The notes below the pieces were generated by a model. That model saw nothing but the letters and a program-made list of their open reading frames with translations, searched no databases and was not told where the DNA came from. Of a DNA stretch of 64,000 bases, positions 23,137 to 34,430 are shown piece after piece. Within the stretch, counting starts at the first letter, position 1, and every line of letters starts with the position of its first letter. Source of the DNA: Crossaster papposus (Eukaryota; Echinodermata; Asteroidea; Velatida; Solasteridae); contig JBAIAA010000537.1 in assembly GCA_037893245.1 (NCBI GenBank), positions 682,001 to 746,000 of the forward strand, in the 5' to 3' direction. A program made the translations under genes and the position numbers.

Positions 23137-23335
23137 TGTAACGCTGGGCTATGTGTATTTTTTTCTTTTTCTGTTAGACTTTTATTAGGTTTTTTAGTTA
23201 AAGTGTTTTTGCAAGAAAATAGCAAGGAGAAACCGGTTTATGCAGGCATAGGCTACTTCAAGGACAGATCATTTTATTTTTGTGTGGTAGTTTGATCAAT
23301 CCTATAGAGTAAGCTGTAGTGAATCAGTGAAGGCA

Positions 23336-23412
23336 GTAAATGGTTTAGTTGGTAGGCAACAGGATCCACATGCGGACGTTGCTGGCCTCGAATCCGGCTT
23401 TGGTCGTACTTT
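23336..23412 (+). repeat. tRNA-derived SINE-like repeat, copy a
   Basis: A-box-like TGGTTTAGTTGGTAGGCAAC and B-box-like CTCGAATCCGG separated by about 30 bp. Related copies with the same spacing occur at 24302, 24770, 40385 and 63893, so it is a dispersed family and not a tRNA gene. Confidence 0.6.
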
Positions 23413-23526
23413 TAACTCGACCATGCGTCCTCGACTGTCATTTGCTTTAAATGATTTAAACAATCGCACCAAAGTACCAAAGATATCTTTGCTTCATCGC
23501 TATAGGCGCTGCTGCTGGGAGTGTCC

Positions 23527-23660
23527 GCGAAGTTTAGGTTAGCACCTGCGTACAGGTTCAAGGCGTTAACACTCAGTGATCAGGGCTTAAAGTGCCGCCT
23601 TGTTTCCTCCATTTTTATGATTGCTTGGCTTTCAGGCTACATAAATGGACAGGAGAGGAA
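23527..23660 (+). repeat. Dispersed repeat shared with 63626-63760
   Basis: GCGAAGTTTAGGTTAGCACC through GGTGCCGCCTTGTTTCC and ATGATTGCTTGGCTTTCAGG recur in the same order and orientation at the end of the window, each followed by a SINE-like unit. Confidence 0.8.
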
Positions 23661-24106
23661 AAGAGTGTGCCGCGAACGCCGAGACCCCAGAAGAGTCATA
23701 TATTTCTTTGCTCTTACATGAGCTACATTGTGGGTTGATTCGTAAGTTGTTTGTCTGTGTGTCTGGCTGTGGATGGGTTGTCTGTCTGTTTATCCAATTG
23801 TCAGGTTATGTGCTGTTTGCAGCTCTACACACTTGTTTTATCAGTGTTGGTTAAGTTTAATATAATTTTTTATTATAATAACTTTTTTGGTGTGATATTT
23901 AATTTTTTTAAAGTGTAATTTTAGATGCAATATTGTAGTATTTTAATATGTACCATTGATTACTTATAATTGTATTAGGTTTATATATAGTCTTTTAAGT
24001 CTAATAGTCTTTTAAATAACATAACTCTTAGTCGGTGCATGTATATTTAATATTTTATGTTCAGCGCTTTGTGATTTGCCATTAATGTAAGGCGCTATAC
24101 AAGTTT

Positions 24107-24141
24107 TAATTATTATTATTATTATTATTGTTATTATTATA
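24107..24141. repeat. ATT microsatellite
   Basis: (ATT)n with one GTT interruption. Confidence 0.9.
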
Positions 24142-24189
24142 TATGGCGGTCGGTACGGGCTCGTCCGCTCGTGTACTTAAGCCCGACCT

Positions 24190-24440
24190 CTGAATGATTG
24201 GTCAACACCCGTAACTTGTTTTCTCCCACACGAAAATTTCTTTCAAGCTATTTGTAAGGAAATAATTTAAACGTTAAGAGAGTAGTGTCAGTTAAAATAG
24301 CCTTGTGACTCAGTTGGTAGGCAACAGGACCCGCAAGTGAACGTTGGTAGGTTCATATCCGGCTGGGTCTTAATTTTAGCTCTATCCCCTTACATTGTTC
24401 CAGTTCCAAGAAACGTCAAATTTTGGCAAATTTTTATTAA
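24190..24440 (+). repeat. tRNA-derived SINE-like repeat, copy b, with leader and tail
   Basis: TTGTGACTCAGTTGGTAGGC (A box) and GGTTCATATCCGG (B box), then a tail with GTTCCAAGAAACGTCAAATT. The leader TGATTGGTCAACACCCGTAA is shared with the copy at 63780-64000. Confidence 0.68.
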
Positions 24441-24769
24441 AATGCTGGGCTAACCCCTTACTATTTTTAATTTAAAAAAATCTATCTATGGCCAATTATA
24501 TTTACAATGCAAGGTCGACTCCTTAAAAATTTTTATTTTAAGGACAAATCTAATTTTGAAATGTTTTATTGGAAAACAAAGCTAACCACCTATACAGTTA
24601 TTATTAATTTCTAAGACAAATCTATTTCGTTCAAAACGCAAGGTAAACCCCTTACAATTGTTTATTTTGTAATTTTTTCAAATTGCCAAATTTATTTTGC
24701 ACCTGTGACCTGTCAATTAATCAAGGAAATCATTCAACAAAAACAGAACCGCATAATTGGGTACAGAAC

Positions 24770-24930
24770 ATACAGGCGAACGTTGGTTGGTTGGTTGGTT
24801 GGCTCGAATCTGGCTTCGGTCTTAGTTTTAGTTTCTTCACCTTAAACAATTTTAGTTCCAAGAAACGTCAAATTTTGGCGAATTTCAATAGAATGCAAAG
24901 CTAACCCCCTTACACATAAATATTCTTTAA
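24770..24930 (+). repeat. tRNA-derived SINE-like repeat, copy c
   Basis: CAGGCGAACG, a short (GGTT)n run, the B-box-like GGCTCGAATCTGGC, and the family tail TCCAAGAAACGTCAAATTTT. Its counterpart is at 40385-40530. Confidence 0.6.
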
Positions 24931-24935
24931 TAATA

Positions 24936-25483
24936 AAAAGTATACCCATTTTCAAATTCATTTTATTGCAAAACTACTGAATGTTTCTGAAAAATACAGA
25001 TTTCTGTTGAAAGGATAGAATGCCCTCTGTCTAATGGTATAATGTATTATGTCATTTACATGAATGACTGAGCAAACAAGACATTTTTGAAAGGTACTGA
25101 AATCAGCACCGTGTCAAGTTGTTTTTATTTGTGTGACAAAGCTCAGGCAGGTGTTTGTAAGAACAAATTATGTTAGGCTTTAAACACATTAAAAAGGCAA
25201 TGAGTGGGTCGATGAATAATTTTTTTCCGATCCTTTTATGTGGTAAACTTAACTGACAAATTTAAGGTGATGTACCCTCCACATGGCCACTATTCCTGTT
25301 AATGCATAGCTGGCATCTTCGTCTCATGTCTCTCATCACTGCCTGCATTATCATCCCAACTTGCCACAGTGCTGATTTCAGTACCTTTCATGACTGTCTT
25401 GTTTGTTCAGTCATTCATGGCAATGACATAATGAACCTTGTACCATCAGACAGAAACATTTGAAAATGGGTATACTTTTTATG
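24936..25483. mobile_element. 548-bp fold-back element with AAAAAGTATACCCATTTTC ends
   Basis: The inverted arms share GTATACCCATTTTCAAA, ATGAATGACTGAGCAAACAA-like and AAGGTACTGAAATCAGCAC words, each about 120-190 bp long, around a non-coding centre. It is absent at the corresponding place in duplication 3. Confidence 0.85.
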
Positions 25484-25918
25484 TGGACACCCTGTATAGG
25501 GCCTTAACAAAAATTCCAAGGAAAATATAAATTTGCTAATTAAAATAAAAATGCAAGGTTACCAGTAACCCCAGATTTTGAAGCAATGACCACGTTATAA
25601 GTCACACCGGAAAAAAGTGGCATATTTTACTCTTTTTTTTACGACCGTGTAGTGTTTTTATGGCCGCAATGACCACGTGGTGCGTCCTCTATACCTAACA
25701 CAAAATAATAGTCGTGTTTAGTCGGGCAGCAGCAGAGCAGTGAATATGCCGACAGTTGCCGATGCGGGCCAAATCATGATTTACATGCGCATGTCCTCAC
25801 ATTATGTGCTAGTAGAATAATAGCTTGTTGGGTATCAACTTGAGGTCCTATTGGTAAACAACTGCTTACTGCAAATAACAAGCAGACTTGACTCTATAGG
25901 TTTTCAAAGACGTGTGTA

Positions 25919-27366
25919 CACTGCAAATCTTATTGGTCAAAGTTTATCCAACATTGTTAACCAACGTTGGGTCAAATATCAACTGTTCAAAAAATTGGGC
26001 AAAACTCTAACCAACATTTGTTGGGCAATATGTCTATGCAACTACTGGGTAAAAAATTGACAAAACTTGTTGGTGAAAAACATTGTCCAACTATTGGGTA
26101 AAAACTAATGACCAACTGTTGGGCTAGTTATTGACAAAAATGTTGGTTAAAAATTATGTGGCAATAGTGTTGGTTAAAGACTTTTATCGAACGAGTTGGG
26201 ACGACTGAAATAATAACAGTTTTCATAATCCTTTTTTACCTCAATTTTATTCAGCAAATTCATTAAATTAACGCAGTACATACACGTACACACGTAGTAT
26301 GCAGTTATGGAATACATTGATGTTAAAGATATCCTCCGGGAATGGGGCCTGGAAAGCCTCAATGAAACGTTCTCACTGTAATGTAAGAACTAAGACAGTT
26401 GTTTATGTTAACATAGAACTATCCAGGTGCACGGATTGACTTTAGCGTTTTCACGAAGAGGCAAATTTGGGGCGCAGTGGCAACCACATGTAAACATGGT
26501 CAAAATTGCAAAAACGGTAATTTTGTACACAATTTGTCTCATAACCCTCCGGTCTTCGGCCATCGGGAGGATGGTGGGTTACGATTATCGTATAGCTAGT
26601 TCGGCACGAATTTGGAATTGCAGATTAACCCTAACCCTCCTAAATCCTCCAAACTCGATATGATTTTGCACACACCCTATGGAGTTAGGAGTACTGTTTC
26701 TATTTGATGAATATGACTAGACAATAATGACACACCTGGCCTGGATAGTTCTATGTTAACAGAAACAACATTCTAAGTTCTTACATTACCTGAGAACGTT
26801 TTATTGAGGCTTTCCAGGCCCTATTCCCAGAGGAGATCTCCAACATCAATGTCTTCCTTAACTGCATCTACGTGCGTACATGTACGTGTATGTACTGCGT
26901 ACGTACGGTTTGTATGTACATGTACAAGTGTGCACGATTGGCCGGCGGGGCGGGAACTTTGCTTTTGTGTTGGTTAAAAACCTAGTAGACTTTTTCCAAG
27001 TCCGCCATATAAGAAAAAAGCAAACAACGACCTACCATTTTGCAATTAAAATTCCAAAAAAATTCCAGTAATGAAAATTACTTTAAACATAATCTAAAGT
27101 ACACTTTAATATAAGGTTTAGATGCATATCACTCGTGGCAAATTGCATGCACTTTTTGCAGGTAGATTTAGGCATGGGCAAGTCTATGTTCATGCCGCAC
27201 TCCCGTTGACCAATTCTTGGGTAATACATTCATTGACCAATAATTTAGTAAAAGACAAAGATATGTGTTGGGCAAATAATAATGTTTACCAACATTCAGC
27301 ATTTTTGACCAACGAGTGGTGAAAACGGTTTACCCAACATTATAATTGACCAATAAATTTGCAGTG
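25919..27366. mobile_element. 1448-bp DNA transposon, TSD TA, CACTGCAAAT ends
   Basis: Left CACTGCAAATCTTATTGGTC and right GACCAATAAATTTGCAGTG are inverted repeats, and TA lies on both sides (25917-25918, 27367-27368). Duplication 3 shows the empty site, CGTGTGTACCTAC at about 42451-42463. Because the site is GTAC, a 4-bp GTAC duplication with ACTGC ends is equally possible. Subterminal CCAACATT/TTGGGTA/TTGGTTAAA words are repeated many times near both ends. No transposase; a second fold-back element fills the centre. Confidence 0.92.
26269..26897. mobile_element. Fold-back element nested in 25919-27366
   Basis: Arms of about 160 bp (about 26269-26435 and 26737-26897) share GGCCTGGAAAGCCTCAATRA, TGTAAGAACT and TATCCAGG words in inverted order. 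The centre holds one GCGTTTTCACGAAGAGGCAA word, the repeat unit of the unrelated element 41303-42184. Confidence 0.82.
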
Positions 27367-27390
27367 TACCTACCAGCATGTTTAGTTTAT

Positions 27391-28306
27391 TTATTTATTT
27401 ATTTATTTGTTATTTACCCTGGGGTAACCTCTCAGTGAAACACTGTTTTTCAGAGGGCCCCAGCAGTCATACAATTACAATAAAATAAATATAACAGGTT
27501 TAAGATAAAAACAGCAACATAACACATTTATAAAATTCGTTAAAAATACCAATTTTTTTTAAAGCACACCAAAAGGACAGCAATAATATAAGACACCAAG
27601 AAAACAGACATGTTCATTTCTTGAAAAGCAGGCTTTTGTATGTGTTTTTGAAATTGGCTAGAGTAGCAGGCAGTGGGCATTTAAGTATTGTGGGTAAGAT
27701 GTTAAAAACAGACACTCCGCGAGCCACAAACCATGAGAACCAGACCTGGTGTTATAAATATGCGCATTACTTGTGAGAGTAAAACAATTGCATAGTTGTG
27801 GTGGCAATTTCAAAGTAAGACTTTTATAAACTAATGTGTTTAAATGAAAAATACGTCTATCTTCTAAAATATTCCACTCAAAAGTCGACAAAACCATACG
27901 TGTAGGGGATCTCCGGGGAAGCCCCAAAATGACTCGCCCAGCGCTACTCTGGAGTTTGTCAAGCTTAATAAGGGGAGTTTTGGTAGAATTGCCCCATACA
28001 GCATCACAATAATCAAAATGAGGCAAGATGAGCGTTTTGTATAACAAATTCAGTGAGCGCTGAGGGAGAACACTCTTGACTCTCCGGAGAACCCCCACAC
28101 GCATGTTGACTTTCTTAACTAGTTTGTCGATATGAATATTCCATGTTAGCGATGGATCTAATACTACACCTAAATATTTGAAATCAGTGACATTGTCAAT
28201 GACCGTATTGTTTATCTCGATGTGCAAATTGTCTTCCCTACGACTTAATTTAGCATGAGTGCCAAACAACATACTTTTAGTTTTGCTGGTGTTCAAAGTT
28301 AAATAA
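27391..28306 (-). mobile_element. 5'-truncated non-LTR retrotransposon (CR1/L2-like RT C-terminus)
   Basis: On the minus strand an open frame from the right edge to about 27658 encodes the end of a reverse transcriptase protein: LNTSKTKSMLFGTH, FKYLGVVLDPSLTWNIHIDK, LPQRSLNLLYKTLI, DYCDAVWGN, KLQSSAGRVILG and RRSPT, the thumb and post-RT blocks typical of CR1/L2-type elements. The 3' end is an (AAAT)n tail. Duplication 3 has the empty site TTTAGTTTAT-GTAATTCACT at about 42461-42480; TTAT flanks both sides here. A reading frame joining it to receptor sequence is accidental. It is 5'-truncated and immobile on its own. Confidence 0.9.
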
Positions 28307-28315
28307 TTATGTAAT

Positions 28316-29172
28316 TCACTGTCTGCCTTTTCGACAAATGAGCTTTTTAGTAGCTTTCCTGAAAGCTTCATTTCTCCAGCAATAGATGACCGTGTTGAGC
28401 CAAGAATTGCTGTAGCACAAACTTTCAATGAAAATTAATATTAAGAAGTTTAATTTTCCCAAGTGCAGTGATGTGGGCAGCCATGTGACGCAGACGGTGC
28501 CTGTGATAATCATAAATGTTTTGAGAGCTTTTACATTTGATCGATGCAGCTGAACGTGTGCATCGTCAGCGTTGATCTCAGCTTCTGCTATACGCCGTGC
28601 ATGATGCCTCGCTATCAATATCATTTTCCCATACAGAACAATTATAATAAAAACAACTGATATTAACAAAAAGCTATCAAGTACTTCTTCAATTATTCGC
28701 AACTTTTTAAAATGCTGAGCTACTATGTGGAAAGCGAACACAACAAGACAGAGTAAAGTTGCACATGTCAAGGCAATGCAAGCTCGTCTTTTAGTGACTA
28801 TTGTTGGCAGTTTGAGAGGTTGTGAAACTGCAATGTAGCGGACACAGTAACCACTACCAGAATGCACAATTCCAGCATTTGAAAAAAAATAGCTATACTT
28901 TCTAGGAATGGTATATCAACATGCAGCATGAAACCTGCATAAAGAAGACCAAATATGCCCACTCCGACATCGGTAATCGTTAAGGCTACCACCATCAGCT
29001 TAGTGACGTCATGCATGTCATGTATGCCATGTAACACCAGCAGAGATAATGAGTTGCAGATGATGCAAAACAAGCAGTTTAAACTAAGAACACAGATACG
29101 TATGTAATCGTTGTCTTCGTCGATATCGTTTGCATGTGATGAATTTCCACACGGTTCTGATACATTTTCCAT
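28316..29172 (-). pseudogene. Class A GPCR copy 2, single-base frameshift
   Basis: Starts at the same MENVSE ATG as the intact copy and keeps the same C-terminus (ICRKGRQ, TGA). One C is missing near 28842 (GGACACAG against GGACCACAG in copy 3), shifting the frame inside TM3 just before the VRY motif, so TM1 to TM3 and TM4 to TM7 lie in different frames. All seven segments are otherwise recognisable, with IIIVLYGKMILIARHHARR at the end of TM5 and VTWLP in TM6. The retroelement 27391-28306 lies 9 bp past its stop, removing the native 3' flank. Recent inactivation or an assembly error are both possible. Confidence 0.85.
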
Positions 29173-30200
29173 TTTAAGAGGCTGGGATATTCCGTGTGCG
29201 GTAGATTTGAGCTCGCTCTACAGGCACTTGATGACCAATCTTCACAGAAACAGAAAACTAATTCAGTGGTGTAAGGTATAATGTTTAAGATGATGTAAAT
29301 ACTGTTCCTCAAAAACAATTAGAAGAGCTTCGTTTTCAATGTAGACTTTCGTGCACGAGACGAAGGGCAGAGCATTCTTTTCAGAACCACACAACTCACA
29401 ATAGAGAATTATCCACATGGTGCTTGCTACTGCAAAGAACTTATCTTATTTCCTTTCAACACGTAAAACTTCAAATCTCACACGAGACATCAGATGATTC
29501 CAACCAACAGGCACATCAGTTATCATCAGTTATCAGGTGCGGTGGTTCTTTCAATTTCGGACGATTTCACTCCAGATGCATCCAATACTTATAATTTAGC
29601 ATCCAGTAAAAGTCAGTCCATTCGAATTGTCATTAAGCGTGGTGCCCAGAGTTGTGTTGCAAGGATTGTTTTTCCAGCGTCTCATATACATGTACATCTG
29701 ACGTGATTTTGTGTACATAACGATCGTTTTATACACGTTTCTAGGGCGAGGTAGACGGTGGACGTATCAAAACCAGTGCAAACCTCCCACCTGGACCCCA
29801 TCCAATCCTTGGCAAGATATCGTTCAACATTAAATGCTTTTGCTAATGCAAGCTGCATAATTAGCATTAGTTTATTTATTCAAATCAACTACTTAGCATT
29901 TGACTACAACAATGTACAGGGGACTATATATAGGCTGGATGGGATTTGTCAATGTCCAGTCTACAGGGTGTCTCCCCCAATTTCTAATGATAAGATTTAG
30001 TTTGACAAAGATATTTTATGGCTATTGATCATGTTTACCATAAAATAGGAGTAAAATGCTTCCCATGCAGCGATACCTTGATTGCATTCTTCCAGTGGTG
30101 CATCACTGAGAACCACACTGTTTGGAAAATGGTACGTGACAACCCTTTTGGGGTAGTTCATGGTCAGACATGATGAGCAGCACATTCAGATAATGCGGTA
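29173..30200. other. Receptor upstream flank, duplicated
   Basis: Matches 6422-7622 and 43403-44550 in order, e.g. GAGAATTATCCACATGGTGC, CTTCAAATCTCACACGAGAC and GTCATTAAGCGTGGT. Its conservation across copies is as expected of duplication and need not mean regulatory function. No coding exon seen. Confidence 0.7.
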
Positions 30201-30607
30201 TCGACCGTTTAAAACGAAACAACACTATAATTATTACCGAGGATCGAAACTCACAAGAGAACAAAAGTCTCCTGATAATCCTCGAACGGCGGTTTCCTTG
30301 TCAAAATGTGTCCTCGGTCGTGATAGGGTTAATGGGGATGCCGTAGTACAGGAACAAAGGGAAACACAAAATGGCCTCGGTGATTATTTTTCACGACTGT
30401 GTGTACATTTTTCTGTAGGCCTAGGCCTATAGAACTATAGATCCAGTCAAATTTTCAATGTCTAAAAAATATAGACAGTGATGCATTTACGGACGATCTC
30501 CGTAATGTACCATGGCAATAATGTTTTATGTTGTTACACTTAAAAAAAACAAAGTGCTAATTTAGCTCTTGAAGATCTAAAACGTTGCACTTCTAGGTGC
30601 TTGTATA

Positions 30608-31761
30608 TGGCCCTGTCACACTAGAACGTTTTAGGCCCACGCGTGAGTAGCGCGTTAAAAATAGTTGATACGCTGGCAAACGCTGAACTTCCACAGAAAA
30701 AGTCAAGTGGAACCGTGATTTCAGCGTGTCCACAACGCGTTGTTAACGGGTTCAATTAGTTCGCCAGCGCGTGAGAAACGCGTTAGTAACGCGCTCGACG
30801 ACTGATGAACGTCTGCCCAGCGCGTAAGTAGCGCGTTTCAACGCGCGCCAGCGTACTGCAACGACCACATGGTTAGTTGTATAAAAAGCCGACGCGCTAC
30901 TACACTAATGGCCCTGTCACACCAGAACGTTTTAGGCCAACGTGTTGGAATTTCGGTAACACGCGGGTAAACGTTGACCAACGCTAGGCCAGCGTTCGCA
31001 ACACGCTAAGCGCGTTACCCACACGCTAGAACACGCTGGAACACGCTGAGGCAAAAATACATTTTTCAACATACCTAAAATTTTCAGCGTTTGCCAGCGT
31101 GTGACTGCACACGCTGGAGGTGCGCAGGATGGTCGTTACTCACGCGTCGAACGCGCTAGACAATCGTTACCAACCCACTACTCACACGCTGGCGACCCGC
31201 TGTCGTATTTTTACTATAAATCAGTGATACGTTCCTCACACGCTGAGCGCGTTCCTCACACGATACTTACGCGCTGGTATACGCTATGAACCCGTTATCA
31301 ATATGTATGGACAGGCTGAAATCACGGTTCCACTTGACTTTTTCTGTGAAAGTTCAGCGATTGCCAGCGTATCAACTATTTTTAACGCGCTACTCATGCA
31401 TTGGCCTAAAACGTTCTGGGGTGACAGGGCCACAACCAGCGTGTCGCCAGAGTACGCCAGCGTACGCCAGCGTGTGAGTAGCGGGTTGATAACGATCGTC
31501 TAGCGTGTTCGACGCGTGAGTAACAAACCTCCAACGCTCCTCCAGCGTGTGCAGTCACACGCTGGCAAACGCTGGAAATTGTATGTATGTTGAAAAAAAT
31601 ATGTTTTCCTCAGCTTGTGACAGCATGTCCCAGCGCGTGAGTAACGCGCTCAGCGTTTTGCTAACGCTGGCCAAGCGTTGGTCAGCGTTTGCCAGCGTGT
31701 TGCCAAAATTACAACACGTTACTCACGCGTTGGCCTAAAATGGTCTGGTGTGACAGGGCCA
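30608..31761. mobile_element. GC-rich composite DNA element, copy 2, with inner copy at 30909-31432
   Basis: Full-length form of the composite at 13170-14260, in reverse orientation. Outer ends are TGGCCCTGTCACACTAGAAC and GGTGTGACAGGGCCA; a second pair of the same ends is at 30909 and 31432. Neighbouring sequence differs between the two loci, so the nested pair appears to have moved as a unit. It is non-coding. Confidence 0.88.
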
Positions 31762-32031
31762 ATAGTGACTGCACGCGCTGTGCTGATTCAGCACCTTCAT
31801 GAGTGCTACAACAGCACATAAAAAGAGCTACTCATAATACACTTTAGGTGCAATGAGCTGATTCAGTATGTGCACTTACAGGGAGCTAAAATAAACACAT
31901 AGGTGCCACTTTTCTATAATTCCAAAACACAAGAATTTAATCAATGAAGCATGATGTTGGTTTTTTTTCTCTCGCAAATTTTATTTTATTCCATCCAGAA
32001 TGTGGCATCAAGGCACAAAGTGTAGCCACTT

Positions 32032-32390
32032 AAAGGTAGTATACACCATTTGCAGATATCAAACATATTTACTACCGAATTATTAAGAAATATCTTACTC
32101 ATTTGAAAGTAAATAATGATTCTATGCATCCAGCAAAATGATTGCGCTAGATATCCTGTAATTATTCCGAACAATATAATTTTATAAAGAAAAATTCGCG
32201 ATCGCCGGACGGCGATCGCAAAAAACAAAGATAACATAAGAATAACTACCCAACCCTGGTTGAAAACAGACGCTGTTTTTCGTGATTTTCTCGGCATCCA
32301 TGATTGTAAAACTTCGGACAGGTCAGTTAAACGATATTTACTATAAAATACAACCCCCCCAAATCTACCCATTCGTGATAACCTTTCTTT
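32032..32390 (-). mobile_element. MITE with central CGATCGCCG hairpin, copy 2
   Basis: Reverse orientation relative to 38692-39077. The centre reads CGCGATCGCCGGACGGCGATCGCA. Left end AAAGGTAGTATACACCATTT. Open frames of 128 codons here are incidental; the sister copies do not preserve the frame. Confidence 0.85.
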
Positions 32391-32394
32391 AAAT

Positions 32395-33130
32395 TGTCAA
32401 TTATACTATTCAAATTAAGTTATCCCCCGAAAATACTGATTTTACACTCATTTTGAGGTGCAGAATAAAATGTGGTTATAGAAACCTAAAAAATAGTCAA
32501 GATTTCCAAGTACATGTACATGTACATTTGTAAACAAAATTTACTTTCCTAAATTAAGCAGGAAACCAGTCACATACAAATGGAGAAATTACCGGGAAAG
32601 AATTAAAAAATAATTAACCAGTTGAAACAACTTGATTTACCCAAAATAAAATTCATTAGTAATAAGTCATTCTTTTAATTAATTATTTAATGGATAATAA
32701 GGTTTTACCAATAAAATAAAAGAACAGGTATCTCCTGAAAACTAAACCCACTCTCCGAAAGTGTGATTGGTCCAATGTTTTAAGGTTTAGACTATTCTCC
32801 TTAGTAATTTTGTTCCTTAGTGACACCATAACATTTTACTTTAAATATTGTAACCAGTGTGATTTGCATCCAAAATTGCAATCCTCAATGATTTTCATCG
32901 GAAATTACTTGTCACTGAATAACACACTTGGCTTATCTAATTGTATGTGTTTATAGCCCAGGTTAGACTTCTTCACAATTTTAGCAAATGTATGCTTTAG
33001 AAAGGAACATTTATACCGTTTGCAATGAAGGAGTCCAGCCTATAGCTGGCGTTGTTTGGTCACGATTTTAGGGCAAATTATTTACTGTGCCTTAAGTGTC
33101 ATGGCAACTTCAGTTACTCGAGGTGGCAGC
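32395..33130. other. AT-rich intergenic, no recognisable feature
   Basis: No exon with coding bias was found downstream of the candidate gene's third exon. No clear repeat ends. Confidence 0.45.
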
Positions 33131-33134
33131 TTAC

Positions 33135-34227
33135 CTGTGTATTTGAGGCCATATACCTAAGACTTCTGGTAGATGAAGAAGTTCGTCAGGAATGTTGAGT
33201 ACTCGAGGTTGAACACGTAGGATCTGCTTTACCAGTGATCTAGAGCCGAATGCAAGAAGGGCAGGCTGCTTTGTGGATTCATTCTTCAATGCACCCCGGA
33301 TGGAGTGAACTGCCGACTTTTTAAGAAGAATAGAAAAAACAACAGAATTTAATCATTACAATAAAAAATTACATTTTAATAATTATTTATACATCACCAA
33401 AACTGACCTTAACACTTATAATAAGATAGCTGGGAGTTGAAAACTTTAAGGGTGTGCCATGCTCTTCCTCCTATTATCACCATGCATGATCGATATTTTA
33501 TACATTATACTACATGTACCTCTAACTGCACCTATCAATATTTCAGTTAACATGTCATTGTCACAATAAATTACTGGAGGGCGGGGGGGGGGGGGGGGTG
33601 TATATTGCAAAACATCAAATCTTAAGCCTATAATCATGTTGACTTGTTTTGCCTGGTTCCTTTCTTGTCTGTCAGTTACTCTTACTGTCAGTTAATCCTT
33701 TCATTGCATATCAGCAATTTAAATTTTAAAAAGGATTGGGACCTACCTCATAATCACAAGCTGCTTGTCTACATCTTGATGCTGAGAGACACGACTTTAT
33801 GTCTTTGTGTTGTACGATAGCAACTATGGCAACAGCTAATCCATGAAGCCGTAGAGTGCCGGCCGTGTGTTCATGTTAATCATGTATTACAATTGTACTC
33901 CATTTGCAAGAAATACTGTTTGTTTTGGCAAATATAAAGAAAAACCTAGTCGTTAGGCCTATTCTAGATCGATAAATAAGTCGCAACACTCGACGTTGGC
34001 GTGCATCACCGTGACACGGCCATGACGACAGTGATCGCACGTTAGACTTGTTGGTGTATTATTATTAAATCATCTTCAACAAAGCTACTCAAATGTTAAC
34101 TAGGTCTATGTATTATTAATAACATCTCAATGAACAATTGCCACATTTTTATTTGCTCACCTTTTCGCTTCCGAAGGATGGGTCCCCTGTCAGCAGACAC
34201 CACCACATGTACGATGACAACAGACAT
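33135..34227 (-). CDS. Candidate three-exon gene, product unknown (34227-34161, 33835-33747, 33316-33135)
   Basis: I do not recognise the protein. Exon 1 starts at an ATG (MSVVIVHVVVSADRG...) and ends in phase 1 at AAAAG/GTGAGC. Exon 2 (89 nt) follows an AG at 33836-33837 and ends in phase 0 at TATGAG/GTAGGT; only this frame is open, reading QHKDIKSCLSASRCRQAA. Exon 3 (182 nt) follows TTCTTAAAAAG and is open for 60 codons, with the runs KQPALLAFGSRSLVKQILR and NIPDELLHLPEVLGIWPQ. It ends at CACAG/GTAAGC, which without splicing also gives R then a TAA stop, so exon 3 could be terminal (113 residues) or internal. Phases fit across both introns. Against it: several upstream ATGs in the presumed leader, and no further exon found. 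TATATA at about 34421 could be its TATA element. Confidence 0.4.
33585..33599. repeat. Poly-G tract
   Basis: About 15 G with one preceding GCGG; lies in the second intron of the candidate gene. Confidence 0.85.
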
Positions 34228-34419
34228 GTAAACGCAAACAAGCCCAGACTTGTCGAAACAATCACATGACGCAATAGACCAATCAAAATAGTTTTGCTTG
34301 CCAGCACCATCAGCACTTTTTGCACATTTGGCTCCAGTGGTGCTGGTTTATTATGCACGTGAAGGGCCGGTCATTGCGTAGACTTGGTGCCAAGTCGGTA
34401 ATAGCGCGCGGTCCACTCG

Positions 34420-34430
34420 GTATATACAGG
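34420..34430. promoter_or_regulatory. Possible TATA box, symmetric
   Basis: GGTATATACAGG lies about 200 bp upstream of the candidate gene's ATG on the minus strand. It is symmetric enough to serve either direction. It rests on the candidate gene being real. Confidence 0.25.

Larger units (their letters stand above)
24370..30205. repeat. Segmental duplication, copy 2
   Basis: Matches about 40040-44550 on both sides of the receptor, after removing element 24936-25483, element 25919-27366 and the retroelement 27391-28306 on this side, and 41303-42184 plus a replaced stretch (about 40530-41110) on the other. Similarity ends after GCACATTCAGATA at about 30200. Confidence 0.85.

Noticed and set aside
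24302..24375. tRNA gene
   Set aside because: A- and B-box-like words are present, but the cloverleaf arms do not pair and the unit is dispersed in several diverged copies, so SINE-like.
27658..28428. A 256-codon protein seeming to join receptor and RT sequence
   Set aside because: Its N-terminal 40 codons are the receptor gene read in a wrong frame; the RT part belongs to a separate inserted retroelement whose empty site is known.
31986..32372. 128-codon minus-strand frame
   Set aside because: It lies inside a MITE with four copies; the frame is not preserved in the other copies.
34149..34358. Hydrophobic 69-codon minus-strand frame as the first exon
   Set aside because: It begins at GTG and ends in a phase that does not fit the next exon; the MSVV frame in the same exon does fit.
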